DNA from: Zymomonas sp. | GTDB lineage: Bacteria; Pseudomonadota; Alphaproteobacteria; Sphingomonadales; Sphingomonadaceae | Assembly (NCBI GenBank): GCA_027489105.1 | Contig: JAIYAJ010000164.1 | Coordinates: 1-25,347 of the forward strand | Direction of reading: 5' to 3' | Length of the DNA stretch: 25,347 nt | Part shown: in pieces, positions 15,570-22,394 of the stretch | Layout: each line of letters opens with the position of its first letter | How positions within the stretch are numbered: position 1 is the stretch's first letter | Notes under the pieces: generated by a model | Told to the model about the DNA's origin: nothing | Databases searched by the model: none | What the model saw: only the letters and a program-made list of their open reading frames with translations | Position numbers and translations under genes: made by a program

Positions 15570-16373
15570 ATGACCGACATCATCCGCAAAGCCTATGTCG
15601 ACTGCTCCGCTGGGCAGATTCACCTCTCGCATGTCGAGGGCGCGGGCACGCCGGCCGTGTTCCTCCACCAGACCGCCAGCTCGGGCAAGATGTGGCACAA
15701 GGTCATGCGCGCGCTCGCCGGTTCGCGCGCGCTTTACGCCCTCGACACGCCGGGCTTCGGCGGCTCCTTCGATCCGCCGCAGGATACCTCGCCTGCGATC
15801 GGCGACTATGCCCGCTGGTTCGTCGAGGCTATCGACGCACTCGGGATAGACCGCCTTCACCTGGCCGGCCATCACACCGGCGCCTGTATCGCGGTGGAAC
15901 TGGCCAGCCTCGTTCCGGACCGGGTCGCCAGCATCAGCCTTATCGGCCCCGTGCCGCTCACAGCCGAGGAGCGCGTCGAATTCTCCCATCATTTCGGAAC
16001 GCCTTTCAAACCGGTCGTCAGTGGCGCCTATCTGCTCGATAACTGGGAATATCTGCGCAATCTCGGCGCGCATGCCGATCCGCTGCTGATCCACCGCGAA
16101 ATGGCCGACCAGCTGCGCGCCTGGTGGGGCCGGGTCCAGTCCTACCGGGCCGTGTGGGACTATGACTTCACCGCGGCTTATGTTGCTTTGTCCTGCCCGG
16201 TCATGATCGGCGCCGCACCGACCGACGTGCTCGCCGCCTATCTGGACCGGGCGATCTCGCTCCGTCCTGATGCGCGGGTCATGGCGCTTGAGGGCGCCAA
16301 TTTCGAACCCGACCTCGACACCGACAACGTCGCGCGGGAGTTGCGCAGCTTCTTCTCGGCCTGCGAGCCGTGA
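15570..16373 (+). CDS. Alpha/beta-hydrolase-fold protein lacking the serine nucleophile
   Basis: The 267-residue protein is clearly of the fold: HQTASSGKMWHKVM oxyanion loop (33-46), LDTPGFGGSFDPP, the nucleophile elbow LAGHHTGACIAVELA, and a cap domain rich in tryptophan and tyrosine. The elbow, however, reads G100-H-H-T-G104, with His102 where Ser, Asp or Cys should be. The usual C-terminal catalytic His is replaced in GANFEPDLD (N244). An acidic residue is kept at D219. It is therefore either a non-hydrolytic member (lyase, isomerase, cofactor-free oxygenase) or a binding protein. The frame is intact and well placed between two enzymes of the same row, arguing against decay. GGGGAACGCC precedes the ATG. 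Confidence 0.82.
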   Translation: MTDIIRKAYVDCSAGQIHLSHVEGAGTPAVFLHQTASSGKMWHKVMRALAGSRALYALDTPGFGGSFDPPQDTSPAIGDYARWFVEAIDALGIDRLHLAGHHTGACIAVELASLVPDRVASISLIGPVPLTAEERVEFSHHFGTPFKPVVSGAYLLDNWEYLRNLGAHADPLLIHREMADQLRAWWGRVQSYRAVWDYDFTAAYVALSCPVMIGAAPTDVLAAYLDRAISLRPDARVMALEGANFEPDLDTDNVARELRSFFSACEP

Positions 16374-16400
16374 CAAACTTCTGCCAATCTCAGCCTGAGC

Positions 16401-16443
16401 TTGACCATCTCGCGGAAATGCCATGTATTTTGCATGCAAAATC
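16401..16443 (+). promoter_or_regulatory. Internal promoter with GntR operator copy 2 (perfect palindrome)
   Basis: -35 TTGACC (16401-16406), a 17-base spacer and -10-like TGTATT (16424-16429). ATTTTGCATGCAAAAT (16427-16442) is a perfect 16-bp palindrome, overlapping -10 as in copy 1. It lies in the 124-base gap between the alpha/beta-hydrolase and methyltransferase genes, giving the latter its own regulated promoter. Confidence 0.6.
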
Positions 16444-16497
16444 GGGGAGAGCGAGTCGCCCTTTTCTCACCATGTCACCCCCTGCGGAGGCCCTGCC

Positions 16498-17682
16498 ATG
16501 ACCGAAGACATCGACCTGAAGACGCAGTACCCCCATGCGATGCTGCCCGAAACGAGCGCCGACGAGTTCGCGCGCCAGGAGTTCGTGAAAAGCCTCAAAT
16601 TCCATCTCGCGAGTCAGGTGTCGCCCGGCAACAAGGACGCTTTCGAGGCCCGCGCCAAGCCGCGCTTCGAGCGCTCCGCCAAACGCCCGCCCGAGACGAT
16701 CCACGATGTCCGCAAGGCCATGGCGGAAGAGCCCTTCTTCAATTTCTGGAGCGCCCTTCAGCGCAACAGCCAGGAAATGATGTGGAAGTCGGTCCAGCTT
16801 TCGGTCGAGCGGCAGTTGCCCGACCTTATCGACGCCAGCAGGGCCGACCTTCCCGAAACCGGTGGCACGCTGCGCCTCGATCCCGATCTGGAAACCCCGC
16901 GCTATCACAAGGCGGTCGACATCCACTGCATGCCCGGCGGCTATCATTCGGAGTTCACCACCGACGATGTCGCCAATGGCGCGACCTACGACCGGGCGGT
17001 GTACATCTACGCCATGGGGCGCATGGGACCGTTCAATTCGGACATCGGCGACACCACCATCGCCTGGATCAAGGCTAATCACCCCGATTTTCGTCCACGC
17101 CGCATCCTCGACATGGGCTGCTCGGTCGGTCACTCGACCCTGCCCTATTGCGATGCCTTTCCCGAGGCGGAGGTTTACGGCATCGACGTCGGTGCGCCGA
17201 TGCTCCGCTATGCCCATGCCCGCGCCCGCGCGCTCGGCAAGGCGGTCCACTTCAGCCAGCAGAATGCCGAGGCGACCGATTTCCCCGACGGCCATTTCGA
17301 CCTGATCGTCAGCCACATCCTCGTCCACGAGACCAGCCATGTCGCGATCCGGCGGATCATGCGCGAGGCCAATCGACTGCTCGCGCCGGGCGGGCTCGTC
17401 GTCCATGCGGAAACCCCGCCCTATCGCGATCTCCCGCTCTACGACGCCTTCATGCTCGACTGGGATACGCGTAACAACAACGAGCCCTATTGGGGCGCCA
17501 GCCACGAGTTGAAGGCTGCCGAGGTCGCCGCCGAAACCGGCTTCGATCCGGCGCTCGCCTTCGAAGCCTATCAGCCGAGCGCCTTCGAGGCGGAGGAAGC
17601 CCGTCGCACGCGCGTTTTCCAGGGTGGCGATTTTGGCGGTGGCGGGGCCTGGTGGGTCTGGGGCGTGCAGAAGGCCGCCTGA
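16498..17682 (+). CDS. Class I SAM-dependent methyltransferase with long N-terminal domain
   Basis: The protein is 394 residues. The SAM-binding motif I is ILDMGCSVGHSTLPY (about 202-216), followed by the acidic VYGIDVGAPML, FSQQNAEATDFPDGHFDLIVSHILVHE (motif IV/V) and LLAPGGLVVHAE. About 195 residues precede the SAM domain; they contain EEPFFNFWSALQRNSQEMMW and HCMPGGYHSEFTTDDVANGATYDRAVYIYAMG and belong to no domain I can name. The acceptor atom is unknown. The ATG at 16498 has GGAGG 8 bases upstream; an earlier ATG at 16423 would lie inside the promoter/operator and is rejected. It is 32 bases before the 122-residue gene, so the two are co-expressed. Confidence 0.87.
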   Translation: MTEDIDLKTQYPHAMLPETSADEFARQEFVKSLKFHLASQVSPGNKDAFEARAKPRFERSAKRPPETIHDVRKAMAEEPFFNFWSALQRNSQEMMWKSVQLSVERQLPDLIDASRADLPETGGTLRLDPDLETPRYHKAVDIHCMPGGYHSEFTTDDVANGATYDRAVYIYAMGRMGPFNSDIGDTTIAWIKANHPDFRPRRILDMGCSVGHSTLPYCDAFPEAEVYGIDVGAPMLRYAHARARALGKAVHFSQQNAEATDFPDGHFDLIVSHILVHETSHVAIRRIMREANRLLAPGGLVVHAETPPYRDLPLYDAFMLDWDTRNNNEPYWGASHELKAAEVAAETGFDPALAFEAYQPSAFEAEEARRTRVFQGGDFGGGGAWWVWGVQKAA

Positions 17683-17714
17683 TCCTCCTCCTCCCAGCGT
17701 ACACGGAGCATAAG

Positions 17715-18083
17715 ATGACCGACACCACCATCGAACTGCGGAAGAAGGCCAAGGGCGAGCGGCCGCAATATTTCCAGGATCCGGCGATCGACAAGGTCCT
17801 CGCCATCACCATGGCGCTCGCCGGAGAGGTCGCGGTTCTGCACGACCAGCTCGACACGATGCAGCGGCTCATGGAAAAAGGCGGCACGGTGACGCGCGCC
17901 GACGTCGCCTCCTACATTCCCGATCTGGAGGTGCGCGAGGAACGTGATGCCTGGCGGCAGACCTTCCTCGCCAATGTCCTGCGGATTGTCCACCAGGAGC
18001 GCGAGGAACTTGCGCTCGAGGCAGGCAAGCTGGCCGAAAGCTATGAAGCGGCGGTCGAGCTGGTAACGTCCGAAGCCGCCTGA
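17715..18083 (+). CDS. Conserved-looking 122-residue helical protein, unknown function
   Basis: I do not recognise the family. The protein is acidic-basic mixed, soluble, and predicted from its pattern to be almost entirely helical. An N-terminal segment GERPQYFQDPAIDKVLAITMALAGEVAVLHDQLDTMQRLMEKGG could form a coiled coil. It is followed by a turn with IPDLEVREERDAWRQTF and a long amphipathic helix VHQEREELALEAGKLAESYEAAVEL. There are no cysteines, no signal peptide and no catalytic motif. The start at 17715 has GGAG 7 bases upstream. Being last in the row right after the methyltransferase, it may be a small subunit or scaffold of that enzyme. The codon pattern (GC-rich third positions) supports a real gene. 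Confidence 0.8.
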   Translation: MTDTTIELRKKAKGERPQYFQDPAIDKVLAITMALAGEVAVLHDQLDTMQRLMEKGGTVTRADVASYIPDLEVREERDAWRQTFLANVLRIVHQEREELALEAGKLAESYEAAVELVTSEAA

Positions 18084-18092
18084 CCTTCGGGA

Positions 18093-18114
18093 CGGGGTGG
18101 CTACAGCCACCCCG
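18093..18114. terminator. Bidirectional hairpin terminator
   Basis: A perfect 9-bp stem CGGGGTGGC / GCCACCCCG with a TACA loop lies between the stop of the 122-residue gene and the convergent SDR stop (9 and 6 bases away). It separates the two arms of the GntR locus. Confidence 0.8.
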
Positions 18115-18120
18115 CATCCC

Positions 18121-18870
18121 TCATGCCATGAACACGCCGCCATTGACGTGGATGTTCTGGCCGTTGACGAAGCTGGCCGCATCGCTCGCCAGGAACAGCG
18201 CCACGCTCGCGACCTCCTCGGCTGTCCCCATGCGCTTCGCCAGCGTTCCCTTGACCAGTTCGGCCAGTTGCTCCTCGCTATAGCCTCCGCGCGGCTGGGC
18301 CGTGTCGATCACGCCCGGCGAGATGCAGTTGACCCGCACCTTATGATCGGCCAGCTCCATCGCCAGGGTCCGCGTCAGCGCGATGATCCCGCCCTTCGAG
18401 CTCGTATAGGCCGAAGAATTGGGCCAGCCCTGCGCAGCCAGCGAGGCCATGTTGACGATCGAGCCCGGACGCTTCGCTTCGATCATGTAGCGGGCGAAGG
18501 CCTGGGCCATGAAACAGCTGGCCTTGAGATTGGTGTCGAGGGTCCGGTCCCAGAGGTCGGACGACATGTCGAGCAACGACGCGCGCGGGTAGATGCCGGC
18601 ATTGTTGACCAGATGGTCCAGCCGCCCCAGCCCCTCGACCGCAGCGGCGACCATCGCACCATGGCTGGAACTGTCGGCTACGTCCCCCTGGATCAGCACT
18701 GCCTTCCGTCCGGCCGATCGCACAGCGGCGGCGACCTCTTCGGCTGCATCGAGGTCATCGAAATAGTTGATCGCCACATCCGCCCCAGCTTCAGCAAAGG
18801 CTATGGCCACTGCCCGTCCGATGCCCTGCTGGGCACCCGTTACCAGAACCGCCTGACCCTCTATCTTCAT
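18121..18870 (-). CDS. Short-chain dehydrogenase/reductase (classical SDR)
   Basis: The 249-residue protein has TGAQQGIG (11-18) for the dinucleotide, NNAG (89-92), N114 and the catalytic S143, Y155, K159. It ends VNGQNIHVNGGVFMA, usual for FabG-like SDRs. It interconverts an alcohol and a ketone with NAD(P)H; the substrate is unknown. The start at 18870 is preferred because GAGGGAG lies 6 bases before it and the protein then begins with the MKIEGQAVLVTG strand; a longer frame to 18966 adds a non-family leader. It faces the FAD oxidase/methyltransferase row and carries an upstream copy of the GntR-type element, so it probably works in the same pathway. Confidence 0.92.
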   Translation of the reverse strand: MKIEGQAVLVTGAQQGIGRAVAIAFAEAGADVAINYFDDLDAAEEVAAAVRSAGRKAVLIQGDVADSSSHGAMVAAAVEGLGRLDHLVNNAGIYPRASLLDMSSDLWDRTLDTNLKASCFMAQAFARYMIEAKRPGSIVNMASLAAQGWPNSSAYTSSKGGIIALTRTLAMELADHKVRVNCISPGVIDTAQPRGGYSEEQLAELVKGTLAKRMGTAEEVASVALFLASDAASFVNGQNIHVNGGVFMA

Positions 18871-18979
18871 GCGATGCTCCCTCGTGAATGCGGGAGAGGC
18901 TAAGAGATGGCGCTTACTCTGTACACGGAAAACCGTAACCTGCTTGGAAATAGGCGCTCCAAGCAACCACTTCGTGCTG

Positions 18980-19011
18980 TTTTGGATACCATTTTACAGA
19001 TTGAGCTTGAA
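18980..19011 (-). promoter_or_regulatory. SDR promoter region with GntR operator copy 3
   Basis: On the plus strand TTTTGGATACCATTTT (18980-18995) matches copies 1 and 2 at TTTTG, AT and the following purine-C. On the minus strand a weak -35 TTCAAG (plus 19006-19011), a 17-base spacer and -10 TATCCA (18983-18988) give the same operator-over-(-10) layout. The leader would be about 100 bases. Confidence 0.45.
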
Positions 19012-19028
19012 TGCCCATGGCCGCCCCA

Positions 19029-19223
19029 TCATGCGCGGCGTTCGTCACCCTGCCACTGCGCCGTTCGCCGCCTGGCTTCCAGTTCGGCCAGCATCGCTTC
19101 GCGCTCGAGGCTTGAGGCGACCTGCTGCAGATGCTGCCGCTCGCCCTCGGTGAAGGCATTATTCGCCAGGGTGCGGGCCTTTTCCGCTTCGCGGCGGAGC
19201 TGATGGACATTGCTGTGGGGCAC
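19029..19223 (-). CDS. Small helical protein, 64 residues (paralogue of the divergent 53-residue gene)
   Basis: This charged, all-helical protein starts at a GTG and contains REAEKARTLANNAF, then GERQHLQQVASSLEREAML and a basic tail. Aligned without gaps to the neighbouring 53-residue protein it shares a pattern (E-x-AR, A, E-x-x-RQ, EREA-x-L), about 13 identities in 40 by eye. I do not recognise a characterised family; it could form a two-helix hairpin dimer. No strong ribosome site precedes the GTG, so the exact start is uncertain. It is the last gene before the SDR promoter region on the minus strand. Confidence 0.6.
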   Translation of the reverse strand: MPHSNVHQLRREAEKARTLANNAFTEGERQHLQQVASSLEREAMLAELEARRRTAQWQGDERRA

Positions 19224-19389
19224 TTTGGAATCTCTGCTACCCGTTACCGAAAACGCCCTGATGTCCGATGCTTACACTAGGCAATCTGAATGGCATGTGA
19301 CTAAAGTCGTGAGTTTACCTTTGTTTACCGCCGTCGCCCGTCAATGCTGTTATTGCGATCGTCGAAGGACCTCCAACGGTTCCAGGGCG

Positions 19390-19551
19390 ATGATCGAAAT
19401 AAACGACTCAAAACTGACGCACTATGCGCAGCGCATCGAGCGCGCTCGTCTTGCCGCTGAGCAAGCACAGAGCGAGACCGCGCGACAACTCCATTTGAAG
19501 ATATTGGAGATGTACGAACGCGAGGCTGCCCTTTTGCGCTCGAAAAGCTGA
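19390..19551 (+). CDS. Small helical protein, 53 residues
   Basis: The ATG at 19390 opens a 53-residue charged helical protein: THYAQRIERARLAAEQA, then SETARQLHLKILEMYEREAALL. It appears paralogous to the divergently transcribed 64-residue protein 166 bases away. A longer frame upstream begins without a ribosome site and its extra residues (cysteine and arginine rich) look non-coding, so the short form is chosen. The gap between the two genes would hold both promoters; I see no clear -35/-10. Function unknown. It ends 6 bases before the convergent MFS gene stop. Confidence 0.6.
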   Translation: MIEINDSKLTHYAQRIERARLAAEQAQSETARQLHLKILEMYEREAALLRSKS

Positions 19552-19557
19552 CCGGCC

Positions 19558-21243
19558 TCAACCGGCCGGATCGTTCATCCGCGCGTCCATGGTAACCGGA
19601 TCATGGCGCCGGGCATGCGGAAGCGAGCCCGTCTGACGTTCGATCATCCGATGCACCCTTATCGGTACGCCCTCCTGCTGCAACCCGCCCAGCACCGCGC
19701 TGTTCTCGGCATCGGCCTGGGTACGCCGCTGATTGTGGCGGACATAATCGTACCAGGTCGCGACATGGTAGCGCTCGACCCACAGCTGCGGTTCGTTGAG
19801 GTCGCGTAGCAGGGACCAGCCCCGCGCACCGTCACGCCGCCTGATCCGCCGCCTTTCGGTCATCGCCGCAAGGAACGGCGCGATATCGCTGTCGGCGATG
19901 CGATATTCGATCGTCACCACGACCGGCCCGCTGCGCGGCTCGATCGGCAGCGCGACCTCGGGCTCGCGCCACTGGCTCAGCGGGTCGAGATTGACATTCT
20001 CTACCTGCGGCAGGGGCGACAGGACACCGAAGAGCAGCACGATCCCCTGTCCCGCTGCGGCGACGAGCAGGCTGATGGCGACGCCATGCTGCTCCGCGAG
20101 CATCCCCAGCAGCCATGCCCCGACCGCCATGCCCCCGAACGCCATCATCTGATAGACCGACAGCGCCCGTGCCACGACCCAGCGCGGCGAGGCGAGCTGG
20201 ACCGAGATATTGAAGGTGGAGAGCGCCAGAACCCAGCTCGCCCCGCTGAGCATCAGCGCCGCGAAGGTCAGCGGCAGAAGCCCGCTCACCGCCGTGATGG
20301 CGGTCCCGACGGCGAGCCCCACCGAAGCGATTCTCGCAATGCTCTCGGTCGAGGCATGGCTGCGCAGATAGCCCGATCCCAGCCCGCCGAAGACCGCTCC
20401 GACGCCGAAGGCGCCGAGCAGCGATCCGAAGATCAACGCGCCGCCCTGGACGAGATCGCGGGCGATCAGAGGCATCAGCGCCGAGACTGCGTTGGCCGAC
20501 AATCCGAACAATGTGGCGCGCATCACCACGACACGCAGGTTCGGCGACATGGCGACGTAGCGAAGCCCTGCCCCCATCGCCACCCACAGGCCTTCCGGCG
20601 GCAACACCCGCTCTGCCACCGGACGCCGCCAGCGCAGCAGGACGACGATCAGGCCCAGATAGGACAGGGCATTGATCAGGAAGGTTGCAGCCGCGCCGGC
20701 CGCCGCGACGATCGCTCCGCCCAGCGCCGGCCCGGCCGTGCGCGCCAGGTTGAAGGCCGTCGAATTGAGGGCAACCGCCTTGGGGAGCAGCGGCCGGGGA
20801 ACGATGTCGCCGACGGTCGCCTGCCAGGCGGGTCCGGCCATCGCCGTCCCGCACCCGATCAGGAAGGTGAAAGCCAGCAGCAGCCAGGGATCGAGCCAGC
20901 CTTGCCAGGCGAAGACCGCGAGCAGCGCCGACAACACCAGCATCGCTGCTTGGGCCACGAGCATGACTTTGCGCCGGTCGAGATTGTCCGCGACCGCGCC
21001 CGCCAGCAGCGAGAGCAGCATGAAGGGCAGCACCGTCGATGTCTGCACCAGCGCGATCATCTTCGCCGATCCCGACAAAGAGGTCATCATCCACGCCGCC
21101 CCGACCGACTGGATCAACCCCCCGAAGTTCGATGCCATGGAGGAGATCCAGATCGCCCGGAAGATCGGTATCCGCAGCGGCGAGGAGGCGGGCGATGGCG
21201 TCTCGACGTCGGCGGGAGGAGCGGGACTCATGGACATAGCCAT
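19558..21243 (-). CDS. MFS exporter (EntS/MFS_3 type) with C-terminal accessory domain
   Basis: This 561-residue protein has twelve hydrophobic segments spanning roughly residues 20-420. PIFRAIWISSMASNFGGLIQSVGAAWMM opens the first one, and DNLDRRKVML is the cytoplasmic 2-3 loop. About 120 soluble residues follow (VVVTIEYRIADSDIAPFLAAMTERRRIRRRDGARGWSLLRD onward), which look like the antibiotic-monooxygenase-type tail found on many PF05977 members. The substrate is unknown; relatives export siderophores or other small molecules. Three in-frame ATGs (21243, 21237, 21231) could start it; a TTG at 21267 also exists. None has a strong ribosome site. It is divergent from the PilZ gene. Confidence 0.85.
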   Translation of the reverse strand: MAMSMSPAPPADVETPSPASSPLRIPIFRAIWISSMASNFGGLIQSVGAAWMMTSLSGSAKMIALVQTSTVLPFMLLSLLAGAVADNLDRRKVMLVAQAAMLVLSALLAVFAWQGWLDPWLLLAFTFLIGCGTAMAGPAWQATVGDIVPRPLLPKAVALNSTAFNLARTAGPALGGAIVAAAGAAATFLINALSYLGLIVVLLRWRRPVAERVLPPEGLWVAMGAGLRYVAMSPNLRVVVMRATLFGLSANAVSALMPLIARDLVQGGALIFGSLLGAFGVGAVFGGLGSGYLRSHASTESIARIASVGLAVGTAITAVSGLLPLTFAALMLSGASWVLALSTFNISVQLASPRWVVARALSVYQMMAFGGMAVGAWLLGMLAEQHGVAISLLVAAAGQGIVLLFGVLSPLPQVENVNLDPLSQWREPEVALPIEPRSGPVVVTIEYRIADSDIAPFLAAMTERRRIRRRDGARGWSLLRDLNEPQLWVERYHVATWYDYVRHNQRRTQADAENSAVLGGLQQEGVPIRVHRMIERQTGSLPHARRHDPVTMDARMNDPAG

Positions 21244-21290
21244 GCCGCAGCGGGGCCGCACTGCCAATAGCCCGCCCAGTCTCCCGACTA

Positions 21291-21320
21291 GGGGAAAACC
21301 CCGGCTCGGCGGAAAACCGC
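21291..21320. repeat. Two tandem GG-AAAA-CC palindromes in the MFS/PilZ promoter gap
   Basis: GGGGAAAACCCC (21291-21302) and GCGGAAAACCGC (21309-21320) are two 12-base inverted repeats with identical AAAA centres. Their centres are 18 bases apart, in the 144-base gap between the divergent MFS and PilZ genes. They look like a paired operator or two tiny stem-loops; no regulator is assigned. Confidence 0.5.
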
Positions 21321-21387
21321 GCCTGAACTAGTGTTGCGCTGCGGCATCGGGGGCTGGTGCGCAGGCGTTATCGACTCAGGGAGCCCT

Positions 21388-21927
21388 ATGAACCGCTTCG
21401 ACTCCTATCCGGCCGAACGACGCCAGAAGCGCCGCATCGCCATCCAGCAGCAAGCACGGATACGCATGACCCTCGACGGTGCTTCGGCCGACGGGGACAG
21501 CATAGAGGGGGTAACCCTCACCGACATATCCCAGGAAGGCCTGATGGCCTCGAACGCCGGAGACCTTGTTCCCGGCGCGCAGATCATTCTGGAAGTGCCG
21601 CTGGTAGGATGGCGTGAGGCCGAGGTCATGTGGATCGCTGACAACCGGGCCGGATGCCGTTTCACGAGCCCGCTCAGCATCGAGGAATTGGGCATGGCGG
21701 CCGCCAGCAGCCACCGGCTGGCCGCCGAATGCCCCGCTCTGGTCTCGGCCATCGCCGACATTCTTCACGCCGAAGACCCGGCGCCGACCTTTGCCGAACG
21801 GCACGAATCATCGGATGGGCTCGCCCTGTCCGAGGAAACCGTTGCCGGACGAAGAACGCGGTGGATGCTGGTGTCCGGACTGCTGATCGTGGCCCTGATC
21901 GGCCTCACGCTGCTGGCGATAGGTTGA
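21388..21927 (+). CDS. PilZ-domain protein with C-terminal membrane anchor
   Basis: The 179-residue protein has an N-terminal PilZ domain (residues about 8-110): the arginine motif ERRQKRRIAIQ and the second motif DISQEGLMAS, which together bind cyclic di-GMP. A variable linker follows, then one C-terminal hydrophobic helix RWMLVSGLLIVALIGLTLLAIG that would place the domain on the inner face of the membrane. The start at 21388 is supported by AGGGAG 5 bases upstream; the longer frame from 21331 has none. Effector role and partner are unknown. A second PilZ gene follows 109 bases later. Confidence 0.87.
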   Translation: MNRFDSYPAERRQKRRIAIQQQARIRMTLDGASADGDSIEGVTLTDISQEGLMASNAGDLVPGAQIILEVPLVGWREAEVMWIADNRAGCRFTSPLSIEELGMAAASSHRLAAECPALVSAIADILHAEDPAPTFAERHESSDGLALSEETVAGRRTRWMLVSGLLIVALIGLTLLAIG

Positions 21928-22036
21928 AAAAGCGTTAGCGCGGCGTTCACCAGATACACTAACGCCCTGCTACCGGCAGACCGCTACGCCCTTAGATGCC
22001 GCCATTGCTCCCGGCGGCGCGTAAGGAATGCGTACC

Positions 22037-22387
22037 ATGTCTCTAGCCACCGCTCTGGGGTTTCGAGGACGGCCCGATGCGCGACAGGATGCGCGCACCA
22101 GAGTCTATCTGAAGGCAACCCTGCTGGCCAATGGCCGGCCGATGCCGATCCACATCCTCGACCTGTCGCGCAAGGGTGCGCTGGTTCACGCCGACGATCC
22201 GCCCGATCCCGGTGAGATCGTCTGGGTCGTCTGCAAGGGCAACGAGTTGCTCGGTCGCACCGCCTGGGTGAAGGGCAGCCGCTTCGGTCTTGCGTTCGAC
22301 TCCGGGATCCCCTCGGCGCGCCTCGACATATTGCTGACCGAAGGCCGCCGCGCCCTCGCATCGGCTGAGCCGATGGGGTTTCGCTGA
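22037..22387 (+). CDS. Single-domain PilZ protein
   Basis: The 116-residue soluble protein has a PilZ domain with RQDARTRVYLKATL (arginine motif) and DLSRKGALVHAD (D-x-S-x-x-G motif), followed by the barrel strands GEIVWVVCKGNELLGRTAWVKGSRFGLAF. The start at 22037 is preferred to the ATG at 22028: AAGGA at 22023-22027 is 9 bases before the former but touches the latter. It sits just downstream of the membrane-anchored PilZ gene in the same direction and ends 7 bases from the convergent 2OG-oxygenase stop. A c-di-GMP receptor role is inferred from the motif; the output is unknown. Confidence 0.87.
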   Translation: MSLATALGFRGRPDARQDARTRVYLKATLLANGRPMPIHILDLSRKGALVHADDPPDPGEIVWVVCKGNELLGRTAWVKGSRFGLAFDSGIPSARLDILLTEGRRALASAEPMGFR

Positions 22388-22394
22388 TCGCGCC

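Noticed and set aside
19358..19383. EcfG-like promoter on the minus strand before the 64-residue gene
   Set aside because: GGAAC is present but the second box at N17 is CGAT, not CGTT, and the leader would exceed 120 bases.
1928..21960. Inverted repeat GCGTTAG / CTAACGC after the PilZ-TM gene (about 21934-21967) as a riboswitch or terminator
   Set aside because: Only a 7-bp stem around a 20-base loop with no U-tract or conserved core; not distinguishable from chance. The exact site is within the short gap 21928-22036.
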